Program-made: the position numbers and the translations under genes | Assembly: GCA_037176845.1 (NCBI GenBank) | Contig: JAYKXP010000236.1 | Coordinates: 1-51,874, forward strand | Origin: Paramarasmius palmivorus | Taxonomy: Eukaryota > Basidiomycota > Agaricomycetes > Agaricales > Marasmiaceae | Direction of reading: 5' to 3' | Length of the DNA stretch: 51,874 nt | Shown here: positions 44,138-51,874 of the stretch, in pieces | How positions within the stretch are numbered: position 1 is the first letter of the stretch | How the letters are laid out: the number at the start of each line of letters is the position of its first letter | The notes under the pieces: model-generated | Seen by the model: only the letters and a program-made list of their open reading frames with translations | Database searches by the model: none | What the model was told of the DNA's origin: nothing

Positions 44138-46680
44138 CGATCTCTAGTGTGTATATACCTTCTAAAAACCATCCCAGTTAGCGCAACAGAATCAAAGACG
44201 CAGAAAAAGACATGATGCGGCGGCGCACCAAGTTGTTGACCCAACATTCGATATTCAACACTAAGCATTCATTGCCTCCTTTCCGTTCATCCCATCGAAG
44301 CCCATAGTAAAGGATTATTCTCAACCCAAAGCCTCTGGATAGATGAAGTTGCCGAAATGCTAGAGAAGAAGTTCAACAAAGGACGAAGCAGAGAATAGTA
44401 ACAGCACCGACTGACTGTGAAAAATTAGGCCTTATTTTCATGTCTAGAAGTAAGGTGAGATGAGGAAAAAGACAGGTAATAGAAGGATATCACAGATGCT
44501 CGTGGTTGCGGTGCAAAATGCTATCAGCATCGTTTCCCACGACATCAACGCTTCTTCTGTCGCCACCACGAGGTCGACTCGGGTCTTCTCGCGATTCTCG
44601 GCTGTTTCATTTATCCCTCTGTTGGCACGTCTTCTCCTCGCCATTATCTATCCATTATCTCTTCCCGTGAGCTTGGATCGCCCCAATCAACATAGTCAAG
44701 ATGCGTTTACGTTTTCGGGTTCAAGCGAACAATGAAAACTGGAATTCCAGCAGAACGGCCCACTTAGTTCCTGATTCGCAATTGCTCTTGCCGGTGAACA
44801 GCTGCACGTTGGCTGCCTGGGTCCCTTCAGGTTGCTTCTGGGACTGGCACATAGACACATCATATTTCGATTCAACTCTCATCGGATCCATGGCATTGCC
44901 GCATTGCGAGACATCTTCGTGTCGAGCGACCTAACGGACGATTTCCATGACGCGTATTGGATGATCTAGCTGTGCTTCCACTTGAAGGATAATTATGGCT
45001 CAATAAGCCTCAATTTTATCGGTGTAGAACCCCCAAGACAGTCTACCTTCCTATGTTACTCGTGATCCTCTAGTTCATTTCGTCGTATTGGTTCCAAGGG
45101 ACGGCATTCACAACCCATATTCATTTGAATTCCTGATTTGGAATCGATCTTGCCAGTGCAGACTTGCTGTTGGGCATCTGTAGTCCTGCAGGCTTCTGGG
45201 GTTTTCATACCCAGTGCTTCTATTTAGACGCACGCTGCCTCAACGCACTCGAGCGACTTTCGTGCGGTGTACCAGACAAGTTCTCCGTTCTTTGACACTT
45301 GCGACAACTTTGAAATCGCCGCATCAAGCATCGAGGTCTCGTTTGCTAATTCACTCGAAACGTAACTTATTAGGGCTGACTACCGGGCTCGGGAGGCTGC
45401 AATGTTGTCTCTGGTTCATCTCGCTGTGAACGATCTGAAAGGATGGGATCTATATCCTCGTAATCGTGGAGCATTCAGTGTTCAACGTTTAACCTTAATG
45501 AACACACTCTCCACGACCTCATGGTTAATCATTGCACTCCGCCGATCTACGACACCTCAGCGCCTCAGCACGATCATGCCAGTGATACACCCTAGAACGC
45601 CAAGTTTGGACTTGGTGAACATAGACGAACTCGGAGGAACAGTTCAACGTAATGCTAGTATGGCGATGCTCTGTCCCAGCGTTCACGCACGAATACAAGG
45701 CCATAGATTCCTTCTGCCTCAACCACACAGCTTCATGAACCGTCACACTTGTTCCTTCCGGTTTCGTTGTTGAATAAAAATAGCCGCTCATCTATCACCT
45801 TCTCTGCCAGAAGCAATTAAGTACACTTGCAAAGTGTCACGGGTGGTGAGGACAACACTAGCCAAAGAGATCGCTCCACTGGTGGAATCATAGAGTTAGG
45901 GGACCACCGTACGCCACAGCGTGCCAATGGTGTGTTTTGAAGTCGTAGCTGTTGCAACCTTGAGCCAGCATCTGGCGATCCAGATACTCTGTATGTTACA
46001 ACCTAATATGAATACATCATGTAGTATCAGTAAGGAGCCTGTAATGCAAACAACATATCCTCTTTATCTCCCATGTACAACAGGTTGACCTAAAGGCATT
46101 CTGAATGATCCTGCTGAGCTCTGACAATGTAAACTCGAAGTTGCATGGAAAATCTAGAAGTATACCACACGCCAGAAACTGGGATCCTGGTAAAACTGAT
46201 TACTGGGATTGCTGATGTACACAGATCGGTACTACGGGTTTCTTGGCTGATGCTCTAGATGCGGGAGGTACTCATCGCTCAGCAACACATGAAAGATAGT
46301 ATTTGTCATTTCCAGATGACTCCGAACTCCATTGCTCTGTTTGACACTGTGATATGTGGGATAGTATACTTCTCATTTCCATTCTGAGCTCCCATGCGAA
46401 GGTGGCCGATACTGAGTGGACACCTTCTCCAGATCTAATGACACCATGTTCAGGCGAGCATTGGATTTAACAGGAATGCTCAATCATATCGAATTCATCC
46501 AGATAACGTCGTAAACACGATATAAACGAGATATACATAGATTCTTGAAAGCCCGCAATTGGGAGTCGAAATGCTCGACATTCAACTCAGTGGGACTATC
46601 TATCGGTCGCGACGTACCTTTTCGTCAGAACAGAAACGAATGGCGGAAGTTTTCTCTTTTTTACTAGGAGCGTTGGTAGT
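44138..46680. other. Intergenic stretch with a diverged direct repeat
   Basis: Two overlapping frames on opposite strands at 44444-44735 cannot be decided and neither is called. 44770-44850 and 45135-45215 are related direct copies ('gttcctgattcgcaattgct' against 'attcctgatttggaatcgat', both followed by 'cttgcc'). 45800-46680 shows nothing. Confidence 0.4.
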
Positions 46681-46686
46681 CACCTA

Positions 46687-46996
46687 TCGCAGTGGGCACT
46701 AGGTGAGTGTCTGCGTAAAAAGAAAAGCTTCATGGAAGGAACGAAAACGGCATCGGCTTACCTTCAACGCGAGGGTATGGATTGCTCATCAACGAAAGGG
46801 TAACAAAGAAACCATCGTATAAGCACCGGCAGAATGTCTCGTCTCCAGCTAACAGGGTATTGAAGTCGAAATGAATATCTATAACTCGAATATTGACTAG
46901 GGAGTAATCGTGTAACGTGTTAGCAGTGTATAGCATGCACGCGGAAACATACTTACACAACCTAGTTGGAACTCTTAATTGTATCGCCGGTTTCAT
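46687..46996 (-). CDS. Small hypothetical protein, about 70 aa
   Basis: Exon 1 encodes MKPAIQLRVPTRLCK and ends at a GTATGTTT donor; exon 2 contains DIHFDFNTLLAGDETFCRC and LSLMSNPYPRVE, ending at GTAAGCC. A third exon after ACGCAG closes with IGDYQRS and a stop near 46670-46690. All introns have canonical ends. There is no signal peptide and no family I know. The model rests on splice sites alone. Confidence 0.35.
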
Positions 46997-48597
46997 AGTG
47001 TGAATTCGAATCGAAAGGTGCGCATATAAGACTTGTTCCTAACAGCCCACATGCAAAACGTGCGGCCATTGACTTTTGGCGCTTTTATACCGTCCAGGGC
47101 CCGCATAGCTCAATCGGATAGAGCGCATCAATATTGGTGTCTCCTTATCCAGAAGACGAATCACTCGCAGGGATTGTTGTGCAGTGTAGCGCTTTGTATA
47201 GTGGCTAATTTTCTCTGGCCATTCCCTGGATAGTGCTCTAAACTCTATTTCGAGTCAATATCCGAGAATGAACACATTCTCCTTCCTGATATCGCCCCCA
47301 GAGGAAACAAAACATGCGGCTCCGCGGAGAGACGGCTATAAGCCATGTTTACAACCACCCCTTTTGCGTCAAGTCTTTTAGTTTCAGAGTAGCTTCATGA
47401 CTTGAACCGTTCAATCTCCATCACGGTTGTTATAACCTTGTCAGGATTCAAGGTATCGCACAGTCGAACTGAGTTTGAAGTTGCATCATTATCGCAGCCG
47501 AGACAACATGAACAAGAGATATTACTTGCGTACCCTGCCTTCTCCGACTCAAGCTTCTCGCCATGTCATTATGATTTCTATAGCCGTACACGCAATTATC
47601 AAGACCTCGAATGATTCATATCCTCACCGTCTCGACCAACGTCGTGTTGTTTGGTGAGTGATTCCATTCACGTACTCAATACTAACAACTCAATTTCTCG
47701 ACGAAAGAACCTGAAAGCTGCCAGGGCATCTTATGCACATCTCACAGTATCAACCAATACTTCGTTCCTTCTTCTCGCTTCCCATCACTTGTCATCCACT
47801 ATTGGTTATGTTTAGTTCATCATGCATCACGTCTTGTGTGAGTCCGAGTGGGGTTACTACTCTTTGGGATCACCGCACTCATATATTCTCGTATCTTGAA
47901 ACAGGCGTTCATCAATGCCATCAAGAAACGACGAAATTCGATCTAGGCCCAAACTTGCCGTCGTACCCATCTCGAATGCTATCTTTGCAGTATGACCTTG
48001 AAGATGTGTAGTCCGGAGATCAAGCGGCCTGGGTAGAGAAAAACTCAATTATCACGTACATATCACGGTTGTTTACTCTGCGGATAAGTGCATCTCACCG
48101 CGACGTTGTAGCGTTTAATACACGTCTTCAAGTAGGCTATTAATTTTCGATGTTCAACCCTTCCCTCACGATTGGACTTGTGACGCTGAATACAGGACTG
48201 AAGCACCGATTAGATTATGGTGTTGAGTGTTGAATAATACCCATTCGCCCAATCACACTGTGTCCACACTCAACATATCAAGATCGGTGAACGAGCAGCA
48301 GATATCATCAAGAATGACCGCATTCAAATCATGTGTAATCCTGAGATCTAGGCAGAGAGTTCACTGTGTTGAATTCAGGATTGTTTGCAGGGCAAGCACT
48401 TCTAATTAGAGGGAACAATGTTGTGCCGGAGCTAAGTCGCTCAAACTGGTGGCCCATGCATCCCAATCAAGACAACAATGGCCATCATTAGCTCGCTTAT
48501 CATTTTTCTCGCCAGGGTCCTGCTACGGCCACAGATCGAAACAGGTATTTAACTTACGAGTCAATCCCTTTCGCTGTCGTCTGAAGCTCCCAGCACG
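46997..48597. repeat. Copy B of the tRNA-Lys duplication unit
   Basis: 47099-47126 is a 5' fragment of tRNA-Lys. 47210-47690 matches 29480-30030 and 47995-48030 matches the 'tgaagatgtgca' block at 30195 and 37380. No intact gene is supported. Open frames at 47402-47657 fall in the duplicated, non-conserved sequence. Confidence 0.5.
47099..47126 (+). pseudogene. tRNA-Lys 5' fragment
   Basis: GCCCGCATAGCTCAATCGGA and the next bases TAGAGCG match the acceptor strand and D-arm of the tRNA-Lys genes at 9303 and 29328; the rest is missing. Confidence 0.75.
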
Positions 48598-49423
48598 ATG
48601 TCATCTCTCCAACTTCTCGACCTTGCCTCCGAGATCCATCTCATGATTCTCTACAACATTCCTTCTACGCAGGATAAACTTGCTTTCATCTCCACGTGCC
48701 GCAAACTCTTGTACGCTTTTGAGAACGACGTGATCATTGAACAAGTGTATCGAGCTTCGAAGAGGAAGAATGGATGTTTTGGCTTGGCCGGAAAAGCATT
48801 TGTACGGGATAGAGGAGGTCGTTACCTTCTTCCAGCATTCCGTCCAATTACTTTTGGAGATCACTTCAGAGTGCATAACGACTTGGTGTATGTGAAGGTT
48901 CGGCTTCCAACTCTCCCTGAAACGGCGAACTATCGAAAGGGAGATTTGATTGTAGAGCAGGACGCAGTTTCGATTCATAAACCACGTTGGGTAGTACCTT
49001 TAGAGTTTGGCCTCTATTTGCCTTTGACTGAGTTGGATCTTTCAGCTCACCGGCACTGAAGGGACTTATTGGCTCGCATGGAACAAATACTGCAGAGGGA
49101 AAATCGTCAGGGTTACGGGTAAAATGGTTCGAAGAACACTCGAATGTCCTGAGTGTGCAGATGAGAGAACTGTCTGTCCTGCTTTCACGTGTGGACCTGC
49201 AGGGGTTGCAGATAGGTATTGACCCTTGTCCTCGAACAAGTATATGCGCAAATACTGATCTGAGATTAGATGGCCTAATCACGCTATGGAGGAATGTGGC
49301 TTGAAGATGCCTTGTCCTTCGTGCATGGGTGCGATTATAGCACGAGAAGCGATCGATATCTACTTGGAAGAGGGTCCAAAGTACGCCATGAAACTATTGG
49401 TCGCTCTTGAGCGCGTCGTATAA
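48598..49423 (+). CDS. F-box protein with C-terminal Cys pairs
   Basis: It has three exons, 48598-48990, 49046-49215 and 49270-49423, 717 nt together (238 aa), with introns ending TTTCAG and GATTAG. Residues 1-40 (LLDLASEIHLMILYNIPSTQ, then KLAFISTCRKLLYAF) form an F-box, the segment that binds Skp1 in SCF ubiquitin ligases. The middle has no obvious leucine-rich or WD repeats. The C-terminal third has ECPECADERTVCPAFTC and later MPCPSCMGA, suggesting a small zinc-binding fold, and an ending EGPKYAMKLLVALERVV. Substrate is unknown. A single open frame on exon 1 runs past the first intron and would give a wrong C-terminus; the spliced model uses all three coding segments in frame. Agaricomycetes carry many such short F-box proteins. 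Confidence 0.8.
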
Positions 49424-50015
49424 TATAAGTTCAAGATTCTTTTGTAATTTTACGTCCATGATTCCACGAAGCAACCTTGTACATCTATTTGTTCACCAAT
49501 GCATACATCCCGAATGCGAGAAAATTTTACAAAGTAGAGGTTCAACCCATTCCCAAAAAGGGATAATTCTGGACGCCTGAGCGAACTTCTTAACGATGGT
49601 CTAGTCTCTGTGCACTACCCAAAAATTAATGCCCGGTTGGATCGCCATAAGATCGGCACACCCAGGCGCCGTGAAATCGCCGACTGACAAAGCCGGCATC
49701 AACCACAATGTGTTGAATTCAATGAGACATGATGTTGACTGGAACTACCACATGAAATCACTCCATTCTCCGCCAACGCAGTCCACAGTGATACTCATCA
49801 TTGCCCGACACAGACCCGTGCGGTGCGGAAACATTACTAGTAACGGCATGATTCGGATCTACCACTCCGCTCCTCGGTGTGGCAATGCCGTGCTAACACA
49901 TATATGCACCAAGCATATAATACTTCATGGTCCTTTACAAAAACGTTTGTGGTAATCCAGAGCTCCGACTATATAAAGGTCTACATCAAGCTTGTATTGC
50001 CAACATCCAAAGGAC
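49424..50015. other. Intergenic stretch with a likely TATA element
   Basis: An unrecognised frame at 49629-49955 is not called. 'gactatataaagg' at about 49968-49980 is a good TATA element about 45 nt before the ATG at 50016. Confidence 0.45.
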
Positions 50016-50159
50016 ATGAAGTCCGCCGTCTCGTTCTCTCTGTTCATCACGTTGTTGCTTTCCCTATCCTCTTCATCCAATCCAGAGAGAAGGGCCTCCT
50101 CCTCCCGAGCAATTGTGCTGAATGGCAATCACAAGTCGGTGTTTACCAACAACCATTAA
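50016..50159 (+). CDS. Possible small secreted peptide precursor, 47 aa
   Basis: The frame starts MKSAVSFSLFITLLLSLSSS, a strong signal peptide (basic residue, hydrophobic core, small residues). It continues NPERRASSSRAIVLNGNHKS and ends VFTNNH before TAA 50157-50159. The mature part would be about 27 residues and starts near an RR pair that could be a Kex2-type processing site. A TATA element lies shortly upstream. It could also be exon 1 of a longer secreted protein; I found no clear donor. No family is recognised. Confidence 0.4.
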   Translation: MKSAVSFSLFITLLLSLSSSSNPERRASSSRAIVLNGNHKSVFTNNH

Positions 50160-51558
50160 GCCCAGCTTGTAAAGACCTTGTGCGTGTCCACCTTCCCAAG
50201 GCATTTTTGGCTCGTAGCTCATTCATTCATTGTTGTCAACCTCATAACTTCACTAAATCAAAGTCTGACGCATGCGTGAGCGACAACCGAGCGCCATGGG
50301 ACACACCTTCTGTGTGTAGCGGCCGCTACGTTGCCAAGGGACTAATACAACAGCGGACTTTTCCTGCGTTTTAATGAACGTGTGGCGCAACAGGTAGCAG
50401 AAGGGGGCCATGCGGGATTGGATGCTCTTACTCTGGCTGTGCGTTTCCTCCTGACAACTTTGTGCCGCGTAATCTTCATGAATGGTTTGATAGGTGTGTG
50501 GAATGAGACAATTGAAACAACATGCTATACTGGCTCCTCCTCGATGTGCACTGCGACTCGCCACAGTATATTGATTTCATGTATAGGACCTGGACTGCTT
50601 GGAACTGAATACATGCCGGAAGTAGGTCAATCGCTCTGGTAACCTTGTGCACACCTAGCTAATCGTAACATCCCATCGCTCATCATCTAGAAGTTATCGA
50701 CATATGGGGAAAAAGCTTTTGGAGGAATATTGCTGGGGAAGAACAGATGATTTTGCTAAACTTCGTCGATATGGCCAACTTCCTTCTCAGTTCTCCTTTC
50801 ATAGTATAGCTTCGAGTAATACTTGACCTAGACTTGAATTCAACAGGCTGAATTGAGAAGACTGGCAAAAAAGCTTAGATGCCACTATGCCGTCAAGTAT
50901 TGCAGGATGCGAGCAGGGAATGAAATGGTAGTGAGTGCGGTAGTCCAACGCTATCCAAACAGGCAATTTAGAAATGAGGCTTATTGCCGATGTTGGTGTC
51001 ACGTCAAGAAAATTTAAAGCGCCCTCTCCCATAAAGCCAAACAGTATGCACTGAACAGTGACAATACAGTAACCGTTCATCGATACCCTTGGCCCTTCAT
51101 TACTCCGACTATCTACTGAGACAAAATTAACTCCTCTCTATCGAAACTAGTTCTGGTCGAGGGCCATTCCGTAGACCATCTCGAACTCAGACAAGTCTCG
51201 ACGCAAGGGGGTCATCGAGTATAAGGTGTGAGTTTCTGTGGTCACGACCAAGCAGCCGCTCGATATACTGACTGAATCTGTCAGAGTCCGACCCCACCTG
51301 ACAAAGAGCAATCATATGACTGCCATAGGAATGTCCTGCCGCAAGTTCCATCCAAAGTGAACAGTACGCGAAACATTACCAGCTGAAATCGGGCCGTGGA
51401 TTCAACGCCATACTGGATCAACATGGAGAACGGATACCGGGGCGCATCTATTTATAATTGCATTAGCTGGATCCTTGGTTTCAGAGTGAGAGATACAGCC
51501 TGTTATCTTGTGCGTTCTCATCCTTATGATGATTCTCGTATTTATTAACCGTTGCATA
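50160..51558. other. Intergenic stretch, nothing firm
   Basis: Frames at 50253-50642 (both strands) and 50799-51080 (minus) have no motif or splice support. No repeats are shared with other parts. Confidence 0.4.
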
Positions 51559-51874
51559 TTAGACATCGTATACGCTGGTGGAAAACTGGTATACTCGCTT
51601 TTCAAGTGTACGGATTTCATTTAAATGGTTGGCGAGTGGCTTGTGGCCGTACGTTGTAACGTACACCTCGGAACACGTCTCGCTGATCAGTCTGAACGAA
51701 GGCGAATGGATTTGTGCTGGCCAAAGGCTCTTTCTTGTTGAAACCTCAGGATACACGAATACCTCGGTATCGGTAGGTCTCAAGTACCTCACCTCAAATT
51801 CCACGTCTGAAGAAGACGCTGTGTTTGCTGGTATATTTGTCCGTAATACAGTTCCTACCGGCCAATTATGTAAG
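51559..51874 (-). CDS. Partial unknown gene running off the window end
   Basis: The minus-strand frame is open from the window edge to a stop at 51559-51561, about 104 codons. It contains PANTASSSDVEFEVRYL, TEVFVYPEVSTRKSLWPAQI and CSEVYVTTYGHKPLANHL. It has no membrane segment or recognised motif. A GAG|GTGAGG at about 51795 could be a donor, so part of this may be intronic. Confidence 0.4.
   Translation of the reverse strand, partial: LHNWPVGTVLRTNIPANTASSSDVEFEVRYLRPTDTEVFVYPEVSTRKSLWPAQIHSPSFRLISETCSEVYVTTYGHKPLANHLNEIRTLEKRVYQFSTSVYDV

Noticed and set aside
44444..44735. Antiparallel pair of frames (66 and 91 codons)
   Set aside because: Both are open, neither has a family, and nothing decides between them.

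Overview
The window looks like nuclear DNA of a filamentous basidiomycete, probably an Agaricomycete. Genes are split by many 45-60 nt introns with GT...AG ends, coding density is low, tRNA genes carry introns, and the recognisable families (fungal multi-spanning membrane proteins of the DUF6533/DUF6534 kind, a membrane-anchored GH76-like protein, a class 3 lipase, an F-box protein, a hAT transposase) are typical of that group. There is no sign of prokaryotic, plasmid or organellar DNA, and no rRNA or CRISPR array. The species cannot be named from the sequence.

Left part (1-14 kb): the 3' part of a membrane-protein gene (1-1022), a secreted lipase (4191-5663), a tRNA-rich stretch (tRNA-Gln 7198-7287, tRNA-Lys relic 8550-8622, tRNA-Lys 9303-9406), a small repeat-containing protein gene (10454-11312), and a minus-strand gene of unknown function damaged by two tandem duplications (12799-14023). 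Middle (14-23 kb): a complete hAT transposon (14192-17977) with a perfect 8-bp target duplication, then two membrane-protein genes (18822-20043 and 21328-22670, minus). Centre (24-30 kb): the GH76-like gene (24467-26824), a small tRNA array (27.1-27.75 kb) and a tRNA-Lys (29328-29423).

Right part (30-42 kb) is a mosaic of duplications: two further near-complete membrane-protein genes (31427-32856, 37944-39343), two relics of the same family (30812-31115, 36648-37240), a 40-bp palindromic tandem repeat (33.3-33.5 kb), a 1.7-kb foldback element (34739-36417) and worn copies of the tRNA duplication unit (39.6-41.7 kb). The last 10 kb hold weakly supported minus-strand genes, an F-box gene (48598-49423), a possible secreted peptide (50016-50159) and a partial minus-strand gene at the window end.

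The main theme is repeated segmental duplication of two modules: a membrane-protein module (at least seven copies, intact to relic) and a tRNA module (Gln / type-II-like / Lys plus a conserved flanking box, at least four copies), with DNA transposons inserted among them. The genes do not form an evident pathway or operon. No clearly new functional system was found; the best candidates for something undescribed are the foldback element with its regularly repeated CCCCCGGTAATAA-like motif, the membrane-protein family with its conserved C-terminal tail, and the flanking box shared by tRNA-Lys genes.
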